Shown here: positions 44,507 to 54,681 of the stretch, one piece after another
How the letters are laid out: the number at the start of each line of letters is the position of its first letter
How positions within the stretch are numbered: position 1 is the first letter of the stretch
DNA from: Nageia nagi
Lineage: Eukaryota; Pinophyta
Assembly (NCBI GenBank): GCA_050084985.1
Contig: JBITNC010000001.1
Location: 61,876,001 to 61,940,000, forward strand
Length of the DNA: 64,000 nucleotides
Direction of reading: 5' to 3'
The notes under the pieces: model-generated
What the model was told of the DNA's origin: nothing
What the model saw: only the letters and a program-made list of their open reading frames with translations
The model's database searches: none
Position numbers and translations under genes: made by a program

Positions 44507-47500
44507 ATGCCACCTAGGAGAGGAGGCAGAGCACCTAGAGGTGCCTATACTCAAATGAGTAGGCAGATCGAGGATCTGCAAGCCCAAGTAACGCGACTAA
44601 CTGGTGCAATTGAGCGCATGGCAGAGAGAAATATGAATACCCATCCAGATCCAAGATTTGATGGTGAAAGTACAACTGATGAAGTTGGATCTGAGGTTCA
44701 GACGGATGCAGAACAAGAAGACCTAATGGGAGATGGTCAACGTTTTGAGAATCGGTTGATACGGGCTCTAGAAGGGCTTCAAAGAAATAGTGCAGGGATC
44801 AAAATTGAGATTCCTGAGTATGCTGGTGGATTAAAACCAGAGGAGTTGATCGATTGGATCAATAGCCTAGAAAAATATTTGAATGGAGTAACCTTGCTGA
44901 AGAAAAGAAGGTAAAGCTTGCATGCACGAAGTTGAAGGGACATGCATTAATTTGGTGGGATCACCTACAGAATACACGGCAAAGGGATGGCAAGGATAAG
45001 ATCAGAGATTGGGCTAAAATGAAGAAGAAGCTAAAAGGGAAATTTGTACCTGTAGACTACTCCCAGACCTTATTTCGCCAATTCCAAAATTTGCGACAAA
45101 AGGAACGAAGCATTGAGGACTACACCAATGACTTCTATAAGCTTTCCATTCGAATAGAACCAAATGAAACAGAGGAGCAAAAGGCTGCAAGATATGTAAA
45201 TGGTCTGAACTTTGTTATTCAAGATGAAATTAACATGCATCGCACTCCTACTGTGGAGGATGCATATCAAATAGCCCTCAAGGCTGAGGAAAAATTGAGA
45301 AGGACCAATCGAGGAGGAAAGAAGGGACTCACACCTTCGAATCGGGGACGAGGAGGATCTAATTTCTCCAAGGGAGAATCCTCCGTACCCACTAAACAAG
45401 AAGAGGTAAACCAAAGTCAGAGAGGAAGAGGTAATGGAGGGGGTCGATCTACTACTGGCACACGGAAACCATTCATATGTTATAGATGTCATGAAGAAGG
45501 TCACAAGGCATCTGAATGTCCCACATATGATGCTGAAGAGAGGGGAAATGCTAGGGTTGCTCTAGTTGAAGAAGAAGAAGAAGAGGAGGTTGAAACAGAA
45601 GTTTCTGCAGATATGGGGGAGAACCTGATGATAAGAAGAAACCTGATTGTTCCAAGGGAGGAGAACATGCAAGCTAAGGATAGTAGTAATTGTTGGTTAC
45701 GTACCAATATATTTCGTACAAGATGCACAACAGGAGGAAAGGTATGTAACATAGTAATTGATGGTGGTAGTTGTGAAAATATGGTTTCTACTGTAATGGT
45801 TGATAAGTTGAAACTCAAATGTCAAAAACACCCGTGTCCATATCGTGTTTCATGGATCAAGAAGGGAAATGAGGTAACTATTGATAAGAGGTGTCTAGTA
45901 AATTTTTCCATTGGGGATACTTATAAAGATGAGGTATGGTGTGATGTAATTCCCATGGATGCATGTCATATATTATTGGGGAGACCATGGCAGTTTGACA
46001 GGAAGACTCATCATGATGGAAGTAAGAACACTTACACCTTCTGGAAAGATGGTGTAAAGGTGGTTCTTTTACACCTTAAGGAAGAAGCCCAAGGACACAG
46101 CCTTTTGATTGCAAAAAGATTTCTCACAGAAGCACGTGAAGTTGGTTGGTGTTATGCATTAACTGCCCAAAAGGCAGAAACAAAGGAGATCCTCATACCA
46201 CCTATAGTGAAGAAGTTGCTAAAGGAATATGCAGATGTCCTACCAGAAGAATTGCCAAATGGACTACCACCAAAGAGGGATATACAACACCATATTGATT
46301 TAATCCCAGGATCATCTCTTCCCAATCAAGCAGCCTATCGGTTGAGCCCAACACAAAATGCTGAAATGAATAAACAAGTAACAGAATTGATACAGAAGGG
46401 ATTGGTTAGGGAGAGCATGAGTCCTTGTGCAACTCCTGCGCTTTTGACTCCCAAGAAGGATGGCTCATGGCGGATGTGTGTTGATAGCAGGGCCATAAAC
46501 AAGATCACCATAAGATATAGATTTCCGATGCCAAGGATTGATGATATGATGGATGCTTTAGCTGGATCTAATTACTTTAGTAAGATTGACCTGAGGAGTG
46601 GTTATTACCAGATTCGGATTCGAGAGGGTGATGAATGGAAGACAGCTTTTAAGACTCGAGATGGATTATACGAATGGATGGTGATGCCATTTGGGTTGTC
46701 CAATGCCCCAAGTACCTTCATGAGGTTGATGAATAGAGTGCTACGCGAATACAGTGGTAAGTTTCTAGTGGTTTACTTTGATGATATTTTGATTTTTAGT
46801 AAGACTGCAGATGATCACATGCTTCACTTACGACTGGTGTTAGAATTGTTAAGGAAGGAGAAATTGTATGCCAATCTTAAGAAGTGTAGCTTCCTTCAAG
46901 AGAGCTTAGTATTTTTGGGGTTTGTAGTTTCAAGAGATGGCCTCAAAATGGATGAAGAAAAGGTGAGGACAATCATTGAGTGGCCTGTCCCAAGAAATGT
47001 AACAGAGGTACGAAGTTTCCATGGATTAGCAACTTTCTATAGGAAATTCATTAGGAATTTTAGTAGCATTGCTGCCCCCATCACAGAATGCACGAAGGGG
47101 AGGGAATTCATATGGACAGAGGAAGCAGCAAAGAGTTTTGAGCTTTTGAAAAGGAAGGTAACAACAGCACCTGTCTTAGTGTTACCAAATTTTGACAAAC
47201 TATTTGAGGTTGATTGTGATGCCTCGCATATTGGGATTGGAGCTGTGTTGAGCCAAGAAGGAAGACCGGTAGCATTCTTCAGTGAGAAATTGAATGAGGT
47301 AAGGAAGAACTACTCCACTTATGATGTTGAATTTTATGCTATTGTACAAGCACTAAGATATTGGCGTCATTATCTGCTGTCTAAGGAGTTTGTACTTTTT
47401 ACTGACCATGAAGCGTTACGGTATGTCAATTCCCAAAAGAAAGTGGATAAAAGGCATGCAAAGTGGGTATCATTTTTGCAAGAGTATGAATTCACTTTGA

Positions 47501-49209
47501 AGCATAAATCAGGAAAACAGAATAAGGTGGCTGATGCACTGAGTAGGAAATCCTTATTTCTGACAACCATGGAAAATGTCGTGGTTGGATTTGAGGGTAT
47601 CAAAGACATGTATGAAGATGATGCTGATTTTGGACCGATGATGCAACAGTTTAAGAATCCAACCTTTGGTCAGAGTGGTAACATTCTTTCAGAATACCTT
47701 ATACAGGATGGTTACTTATTTAGAGGCACACAATTATGTATTCCAATTGGTTCCATGAGGGAGAATATTTTGAGGGAGCTTCATAGTGGAGGTTTGGCAG
47801 GACACTTTGGGATAGATAAGACATTGGTGCTTGTTGCGGAAAAGTACTATTGGCCAAAGCTAAGGCGAGATGTGATCAGATTTGTCAATCGATGCAGGAT
47901 ATGTCAAATGGCAAAGGGCCATGCCCAAAATACTGGCTTGTATATGCCCTTACCTATTCCGACAGGAGCATGGGTCGACTTAAGCATAGACTTTGTGTTG
48001 GGATTACCACGTACTCAACGAGGTAAGGACTCCATCTTTGTTGTTGTTGATAGGTTCTCTAAGATGGCCCATTTCATTGCATGTCAGAAGACAGAGGATG
48101 CCACTAGTGTCGTAGTTCTATTTTTTGATGAAATTGTTAGGTTGCATGGTGTTCCAAAATCCATTACCTCAGATCGAGATGTCAAATTCTTGAGCCATTT
48201 CTGGAGAACATTATGGAAAAAGTTGGGTACGCAATTACAGTTCAGCAGTGCTTATCATCCACAAACTGATGGCCAGACCGAGGTTGTGAATCGTAGCTTG
48301 GGCAATTTGTTAAGGTGTATAGTTGGTGCAAAACCAAAGCAGTGGGATAGAGCATTAGCACAATCAGAATTTGCATATAATAGTTCAGTGAATCGCTCAA
48401 CAGGGAAATCACCTTTCCAAATTGTTTATGGCCAAAATCCCAAGGGTGTCCTTGACTTAGTTGAATTACCAATCACCGACAATATCAGTGATAATGCAGA
48501 GGCATTTGCAGAGCACATACACCAACTACAGGAGGAGGTTCGGGCACAATTGCAAGAGAATAATAGTAAGTATAAAGCAGCAGCAGATGCACATAGGAGA
48601 GAAAAGATCTTTCAGGAGGGCGACTTAGTGATGGTCCACCTTCGTAAGGAGAGGTTTCCCAAGGGCACCTATAATAAGTTGAAGCTAAAGAAGATTGGTC
48701 CATGTAGGATTCTGGAGAAAAGGAACAACAATGCATATAAGGTGGGATTGCCAGATAATTTAGATATTTCTCCTATTTTCAATGTTTCTGATTTATATGC
48801 TTTCCATGGTGATGATGAAGATGTTCAGGCTACAACTCCGATACAATGGGAGCAACAAGTTCCTAAGAAAAAGAAGGAGCGTATTACACAGATTCTTGAT
48901 CAGACAGTGTTCAACACTCGACATGGGAGCTATACCAAGTACCTGGTACAATGGGAAGGGCTATCACCAGCAGATAATACATGGGTTTCCGAGGGGGAAG
49001 TAAAGCGGATTGCTAATGATAAACTTCAGGAATTTCAGCAGTAGAACTCGCAGGAGCAGAGTTCCTTTCAACCAGAGGAGAATGATGCATGCGTTGTCGG
49101 GGCCGTAACTTTTGATCCGGAGGTCGTTTTGCTTCGAAATTTAAACTGTGGCTTCGTGACGAAATTCCAGTTATGGCAGTTCGTGCGAACTGCCATACCC
49201 AAAAAATGA
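44507..49209 (+). pseudogene. Gag-pol of array unit 3, early frameshift plus late nonsense codon
   Basis: From the ATG at 44507 the frame is normal for about 125 residues. A 1-bp deletion in a T-run at about 44877-44880 (AATATTTGAATGG against AATATTTTGAATGG) then ends translation at 44914. The correct frame reopens and runs to TAG at 49042-49044, a CAG to TAG change that would remove about the last 56 residues after the chromodomain. Knuckle, protease, RT (YFDDILIFS), RNase H, integrase and chromodomain are otherwise preserved in the 44932-49044 frame. Private residues include I for T near 46108 and V for A near 48115. It shares H for P near 46073 with unit 4 only. Confidence 0.95.
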
Positions 49210-49568
49210 TATTTTTAAGGCCTGATTCATTCGTCTAAGGCCTGAAAAATAGGCTTTTTAAGAGCACTCCTGATTTTTAGGCTTTTTTTGCATGTTGTGC
49301 CTTTAGTAACTCTTGTTTTTCTTCTAGTTAAGGGTGGATATTTTAGATACTGCTTAATTAGTGTAAGAGGGATGCGCATGCAAATTTTGGGCGCAATCTG
49401 ACTCATTTTGGTTTTTTGTTTTTTTTGTGGCTATTTAAAGGGCATTGTATTCTCTTGGAGAGTATGTGGATTCAGGAATAAGAAGAGTATTTTTGGTCTG
49501 GATTTCTTCTGTATGTTCTGTGACTGGATTTCAATTTCTGTTTTCCTGTTATAGCTGAATTCACATCA
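49083..49568 (+). repeat. LTR4 of the array
   Basis: 486 bp. Of the LTR1/4/5 type at diagnostic sites. Its private feature is a 4-base hairpin-loop change, GTGC in place of GCTA (49183-49186), which keeps the 10-bp stem and adds a pair. Confidence 0.96.
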
Positions 49569-49613
49569 TTTGGTATCAGAGCGGGTGTGATCTCGCTTGG
49601 AAAGTTGAAGAAG

Positions 49614-52600
49614 ATGCCACCTAGGAGAGGAGGCAGAGCACCTAGAGGTGCCTATACTCAAATGAGTAGGCAGATCGAGGATCTGCAAGCCCAAGTAACA
49701 CGACTAACTGGTGCAATTGAGTGCATGGCAGAGAGAAATATGAATACCCATCCAGATCCAAGATTTGATGGTGAAAGTACAACTGATGAAGTTGGATCTG
49801 AGGTTCAGACGGATGCAGAACAAGAAGACCTAATGGGAGATGGTCAACGTTTTGAGAATCGGTTGATACGGGCTCTAGAAGGGCTTCAAAGAAATAGTGC
49901 AGGGATCAAAATTGAGATTCCTGAGTATGCTGGTGGATTAAAACCAGAGGAGTTGATCGATTGGATCAATAGCCTAGAAAAATATTTTGAATGGAGTAAC
50001 CTTGCTGAAGAAAAGAAGGTAAAGCTTGCATGCACGAAGTTGAAGGGACATGCATTAATTTGGTGGGATCACCTACAGAATACACGGCAAAGGGATGGCA
50101 AGGATAAGATCAGAGATTGGGCTAAAATGAAGAAGAAGCTAAAAGGGAAATTTGTACCTGTAGACTACTCCCAGACCTTATTTCGCCAATTCCAAAATTT
50201 GCGACAAAAGGAACGAAGCATTGAGGACTACACCAATGACTTCTATAAGCTTTCCATTCGAATAGAACCAAATGAAACAGAGGAGCAAAAGGCTGCAAGA
50301 TATGTAAATGGTCTGAACTTTGTTATTCAAGATGAAATTAACATGCATCGCACTCCTACTGTGGAGGATGCATATCAAATAGCCCTCAAGGCTGAGGAAA
50401 AATTGAGAAGGACCAATCGAGGAGGAAAGAAGGGACTCACACCTTCGAATCGGGGACGAGGAGGATCTAATTTCTCCAAGGGAGAATCCTCTGTACCCAC
50501 TAAACAAGAAGAGGTAAACCAAAGTCAGAGAGGAAGAGGTAATGGAGGGGGTCGATCTACTACTGGCACACGGAAACCATTCATATGTTATAGATGTCAT
50601 GAAGAAGGTCACAAGGCATCTGAATGTCCCACATATGATGCTGAAGAGAGGGGAAATGCTAGGGTTGCTCTAGTTGAAGAAGAAGAAGAAGAGGAGGTTG
50701 AAACAGAAGTTTCTGCAGATATGGGGGAGAACCTGATGATAAGAAGAAACCTGATTGTTCCAAGGGAGGAGAACATGCAAGCTAAGGATAGTAGTAATTG
50801 TTGGTTACGTACCAATATATTTCGTACAAGATGCACAACAGGAGGAAAGGTATGTAACATAGTAATTGATGGTGGTAGTTGTGAAAATATGGTTTCTACT
50901 GTAATGGTTGATAAGTTGAAACTCAAATGTCAAAAACACCCATGTCCATATCGTGTTTCATGGATCAAGAAGGGAAATGAGGTAACTATTGATAAGAGGT
51001 GTCTAGTAAATTTTTCCATTGGGGATACTTATAAAGATGAGGTATGGTGTGATGTAATTCCCATGGATGCATGTCATATATTATTGGGGAGACCATGGCA
51101 GTTTGACAGGAAGACTCATCATGATGGAAGTAAGAACACTTACACCTTCTGGAAAGATGGTGTAAAGGTGGTTCTTTTACACCTTAAGGAAGAAGCCCAA
51201 GGACACAGCCTTTTGACTGCAAAAAGATTTCTCACAGAAGCACGTGAAGTTGGTTGGTGTTATGCATTAACTGCCCAAAAGGCAGAAACAAAGGAGATCC
51301 TCATACCACCTATAGTGAAGAAGTTGCTAAAGGAATATGCAGATGTCCTACCAGAAGAATTGCCAAATGGACTACCACCAAAGAGGGATATACAACACCA
51401 TATTGATTTAATCCCAGGATCATCTCTTCCCAATCAAGCAGCCTATCGGTTGAGCCCAACACAAAATGCTGAAATGAATAAACAAGTAACAGAATTGATA
51501 CAGAAGGGATTGGTTAGGGAGAGCATGAGTCCTTGTGCAACTCCTGCGCTTTTGACTCCCAAGAAGGATGGCTCATGGCGGATGTGTGTTGATAGCAGGG
51601 CCATAAACAAGATCACCATAAGATATAGATTTCCGATGCCAAGGATTGATGATATGATGGATGCTTTAGCTGGATCTAATTACTTTAGTAAGATTGACCT
51701 GAGGAGTGGTTATTACCAGATTCGGATTCGAGAGGGTGATGAATGGAAGACAGCTTTTAAGACTCGAGATGGATTATACGAATGGATGGTGATGCCATTT
51801 GGGTTGTCCAATGCCCCAAGTACCTTCATGAGGTTGATGAATAGAGTGCTACGCGAATACAGTGGTAAGTTTCTAGTGGTTTACTTTGATGATATTTTGA
51901 TTTTTAGTAAGACTGCAGATGATCACATGCTTCACTTACGACTGGTGTTAGAATTGTTAAGGAAGGAGAAATTGTATGCCAATCTTAAGAAGTGTAGCTT
52001 CCTTCAAGAGAGCTTAGTATTTTTGGGGTTTGTAGTTTCAAGAGATGGCCTCAAAATGGATGAAGAAAAGGTGAGGACAATCATTGAGTGGCCTGTCCCA
52101 AGAAATGTAACAGAGGTACGAAGTTTCCATGGATTAGCAACTTTCTATAGGAAATTCATTAGGAATTTTAGTAGCATTGCTGCCCCCATCATAGAATGCA
52201 CGAAGGGGAGGGAATTCATATGGACAGAGGAAGCAGCAAAGAGTTTTGAGCTTTTGAAAAGGAAGGTAACAACAGCACCTGTCTTAGTGTTACCAAATTT
52301 TGACAAACTATTTGAGGTTGATTGTGATGCCTCGCATATTGGGATTGGAGCTGTGTTGAGCCAAGAAGGAAGACCGGTAGCATTCTTCAGTGAGAAATTG
52401 AATGAGGTAAGGAAGAACTACTCCACTTATGATGTTGAATTTTATGCTATTGTACAAGCACTAAGATATTGGCGTCATTATCTACTGTCCAAGGAGTTTG
52501 TACTTTTTACTGACCATGAAGCGTTATGGTATGTCAATTCCCAAAAGAAAGTGGATAAAAGGCATGCAAAGTGGGTATCATTTTTGCAAGAGTATGAATT

Positions 52601-54317
52601 CACTTTGAAGCATAAATCAGGAAAACAGAATAAGGTGGCTGATGCACTGAGTAGGAAATCCTTATTTCTGACAACCATGGAAAATGTCGTGGTTGGATTT
52701 GAGGGTATCAAAGACATGTATGAAGATGATGCTGATTTTGGACCGATGATGCAACAGTTTAAGAATCCAACCTTTGGTCAGAGTGGTAACATTCTTTCAG
52801 AATACCTTATACAGGATGGTTACTTATTTAGAGGCACACAATTATGTATTCCAATTGGTTCCATGAGGGAGAATATTTTGAGGGAGCTTCATAGTGGAGG
52901 TTTGGCAGGACACTTTGGGATAGATAAGACATTGGTGCTTGTTGCGGAAAAGTACTATTGGCCAAAGCTAAGGCGAGATGTGATCAGATTTGTCAATCGA
53001 TGCAGGATATGTCAAATGGCAAAGGGCCATGCCCAAAATACTGGCTTGTATATGCCCTTACCTATTCCGACAGGAGCATGGGTCGACTTAAGCATAGACT
53101 TTGTGTTGGGATTACCACGTACTCAACGAGGTAAGGACTCCATCTTTGTTGTTGTTGATAGGTTCTCTAAGATGGCCCATTTCATTGCATGTCAGAAGAC
53201 AGAGGATGCCACTAGTGTCGCAGTTCTATTTTTTGATGAAATTGTTAGGTTGCATGGTGTTCCAAAATCCATTACCTCAGATCGAGATGTCAAATTCTTG
53301 AGCCATTTCTGGAGAACATTATGGAAAAAGTTGGGTACGCAATTACAGTTCAGCAGTGCTTATCATCCACAAACTGATGGCCAGACCGAGGTTGTGAATC
53401 GTAGCTTGGGCAATTTGTTAAGGTGTATAGTTGGTGCAAAACCAAAGCAGTGGGATAGAGCATTAGCACAATCAGAATTTGCATATAATAGTTCAGTGAA
53501 TCGCTCAACAGGGAAATCACCTTTCCAAATTGTTTATGGCCAAAATCCCAAGGGTGTCCTTGACTTAGTTGAATTACCAATCACCGACAATATCAGTGAT
53601 AATGCAGAGGCATTTGCAGAGCACATACACCAACTACAGGAGGAGGTTCGGGCACAATTGCAAGAGAATAATAGTAAGTATAAAGCAGCAGCAGATGCAC
53701 ATAGGAGAGAAAAGATCTTTCAGGAGGGCGACTTAGTGATGGTCCACCTTCGTAAGGAGAGGTTTCCCAAGGGCACCTATAATAAGTTGAAGCTAAAGAA
53801 GATTGGTCCATGTAGGATTCTGGAGAAAAGGAACAACAATGCATATAAGGTGGGATTGCCAGATAATTTAGATATTTCTCCTATTTTCAATGTTTCTGAT
53901 TTATATGCTTTCCATGGTGATGATGAAGATGTTCAGGCTACAACTCCGATACAATGGGAGCAACAAGTTCCTAAGAAAAAGAAGGAGTGTATTACACAGA
54001 TTCTTGATCAGACAGTGTTCAACACTCGACATGGGAGCTATACCAAGTACCTGGTACAATGGGAAGGGCTATCACCAGCAGATAATACATGGGTTTCCGA
54101 GGGGGAAGTAAAGCGGATTGCTAATGATAAACTTCAGGAATTTCAGCAGCAGAACTCGCAGGAGCAGAGTTCCTTTCAACCAGAGGAGAATGATGCATGC
54201 GTTGTCGGGGCCGTAACTTTTGATCCGGAGGTCGTTTTGCTTCGAAATTTAAACTGTGGCTTCGTGACGAAATTCCAGTTATGGCAGTTCGCTAGAACTG
54301 CCATACCCAAAAAATGA
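49614..54317 (+). CDS. Gag-pol polyprotein of array unit 4, full length (1567 aa)
   Basis: Same start (MPPRRGG), domain order and length as unit 1, ending at TGA 127 bases inside LTR5, so it is a second coding-complete unit. It carries private missense changes, most of them CpG to TpG/CpA transitions: R to C near 49721 (IECMAERN), R to W in RNase H near 52527 (HEALWYVN), and R to C near 53987 before the chromodomain. T to I near 52192 is a C to T change outside CpG. The RNase H R to W is near the active-site region and could reduce function. RT YFDDILIFS and the integrase triad are intact. Confidence 0.95.
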   Translation: MPPRRGGRAPRGAYTQMSRQIEDLQAQVTRLTGAIECMAERNMNTHPDPRFDGESTTDEVGSEVQTDAEQEDLMGDGQRFENRLIRALEGLQRNSAGIKIEIPEYAGGLKPEELIDWINSLEKYFEWSNLAEEKKVKLACTKLKGHALIWWDHLQNTRQRDGKDKIRDWAKMKKKLKGKFVPVDYSQTLFRQFQNLRQKERSIEDYTNDFYKLSIRIEPNETEEQKAARYVNGLNFVIQDEINMHRTPTVEDAYQIALKAEEKLRRTNRGGKKGLTPSNRGRGGSNFSKGESSVPTKQEEVNQSQRGRGNGGGRSTTGTRKPFICYRCHEEGHKASECPTYDAEERGNARVALVEEEEEEEVETEVSADMGENLMIRRNLIVPREENMQAKDSSNCWLRTNIFRTRCTTGGKVCNIVIDGGSCENMVSTVMVDKLKLKCQKHPCPYRVSWIKKGNEVTIDKRCLVNFSIGDTYKDEVWCDVIPMDACHILLGRPWQFDRKTHHDGSKNTYTFWKDGVKVVLLHLKEEAQGHSLLTAKRFLTEAREVGWCYALTAQKAETKEILIPPIVKKLLKEYADVLPEELPNGLPPKRDIQHHIDLIPGSSLPNQAAYRLSPTQNAEMNKQVTELIQKGLVRESMSPCATPALLTPKKDGSWRMCVDSRAINKITIRYRFPMPRIDDMMDALAGSNYFSKIDLRSGYYQIRIREGDEWKTAFKTRDGLYEWMVMPFGLSNAPSTFMRLMNRVLREYSGKFLVVYFDDILIFSKTADDHMLHLRLVLELLRKEKLYANLKKCSFLQESLVFLGFVVSRDGLKMDEEKVRTIIEWPVPRNVTEVRSFHGLATFYRKFIRNFSSIAAPIIECTKGREFIWTEEAAKSFELLKRKVTTAPVLVLPNFDKLFEVDCDASHIGIGAVLSQEGRPVAFFSEKLNEVRKNYSTYDVEFYAIVQALRYWRHYLLSKEFVLFTDHEALWYVNSQKKVDKRHAKWVSFLQEYEFTLKHKSGKQNKVADALSRKSLFLTTMENVVVGFEGIKDMYEDDADFGPMMQQFKNPTFGQSGNILSEYLIQDGYLFRGTQLCIPIGSMRENILRELHSGGLAGHFGIDKTLVLVAEKYYWPKLRRDVIRFVNRCRICQMAKGHAQNTGLYMPLPIPTGAWVDLSIDFVLGLPRTQRGKDSIFVVVDRFSKMAHFIACQKTEDATSVAVLFFDEIVRLHGVPKSITSDRDVKFLSHFWRTLWKKLGTQLQFSSAYHPQTDGQTEVVNRSLGNLLRCIVGAKPKQWDRALAQSEFAYNSSVNRSTGKSPFQIVYGQNPKGVLDLVELPITDNISDNAEAFAEHIHQLQEEVRAQLQENNSKYKAAADAHRREKIFQEGDLVMVHLRKERFPKGTYNKLKLKKIGPCRILEKRNNNAYKVGLPDNLDISPIFNVSDLYAFHGDDEDVQATTPIQWEQQVPKKKKECITQILDQTVFNTRHGSYTKYLVQWEGLSPADNTWVSEGEVKRIANDKLQEFQQQNSQEQSSFQPEENDACVVGAVTFDPEVVLLRNLNCGFVTKFQLWQFARTAIPKK

Positions 54318-54676
54318 TATTTTTAAGGCCTGATTCATTCGTCTAAGGCCTGAAAAATAGGCTTTTTAAGAGCACTCCTGATTTTTAGGCTTTTTTTGCA
54401 TGTTGTGCCTTTAGTAACTCTTGTTTTTCTTCTAGTTAAGGGTGGATATTTTAGATACTGCTTAATTAGTGTAAGAGGGATGCGCATGCAAATTTTGGGC
54501 GCAATCTGACTCATTTTGGTTTTTTGTTTTTTTTGTGGCTATTTAAAGGGCATTGTATTCTCTTGGAGAGTATGTGGATTCAGGAATAAGAAGAGTATTT
54601 TTGGTCTGGATTTCTTCTGTATGTTCTGTGACTGGATTTCAATTTCTGTTTTCCTGTTATAGCTGAATTCACATCA
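54191..54676 (+). repeat. LTR5 of the array (terminal)
   Basis: 486 bp, with no private base that I can see, so it is closest to the array consensus. It is followed by TTGAT (54677-54681) and then unrelated DNA. It differs from LTR1 at about four positions (about 0.8 percent). Confidence 0.96.
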
Positions 54677-54681
54677 TTGAT

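Larger units (their letters stand above)
33760..54676 (+). mobile_element. Tandem array of four chromodomain Ty3/gypsy retrotransposon units sharing five LTRs
   Basis: The order is LTR1-INT1-LTR2-INT2-LTR3-INT3-LTR4-INT4-LTR5. LTR starts at 33760, 38868, 43975, 49083 and 54191 give periods of 5108, 5107, 5108 and 5108 bp. Only the outermost ends carry a target duplication, TTGAT (33755-33759 and 54677-54681); internal junctions pass directly from gag-pol into the next LTR. Copies are over 99 percent identical by eye yet each has private bases, which argues against pure assembly duplication. Units 1 and 4 have full reading frames; 2 and 3 are frameshifted. Protein order and chromodomain place it among plant chromoviruses (LTR retrotransposons). 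It most likely arose by unequal recombination through LTRs. Confidence 0.96.

Noticed and set aside
34855-53844. Recurring antisense frames of 66-144 codons inside the array
   Set aside because: They recur at the same place in each unit opposite or out of frame with gag-pol, have no domain, and are by-products of the sense coding sequence.
33760-54676. Four independent insertions side by side
   Set aside because: Internal junctions share one LTR and lack target duplications; only the outermost ends carry TTGAT.
33760-54676. Endogenous pararetrovirus (caulimovirid) block
   Set aside because: There are LTRs with target duplication, an integrase with D, D, E and a chromodomain, and no movement protein or transactivator, so this is a Ty3/gypsy retrotransposon.
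33755-54681. The tandem array as a pure assembly artefact
   Set aside because: Each unit has its own substitutions and 1-bp deletions, and each LTR a distinct variant set, which duplicated contigs would not show. Copy number should still be confirmed with long reads.
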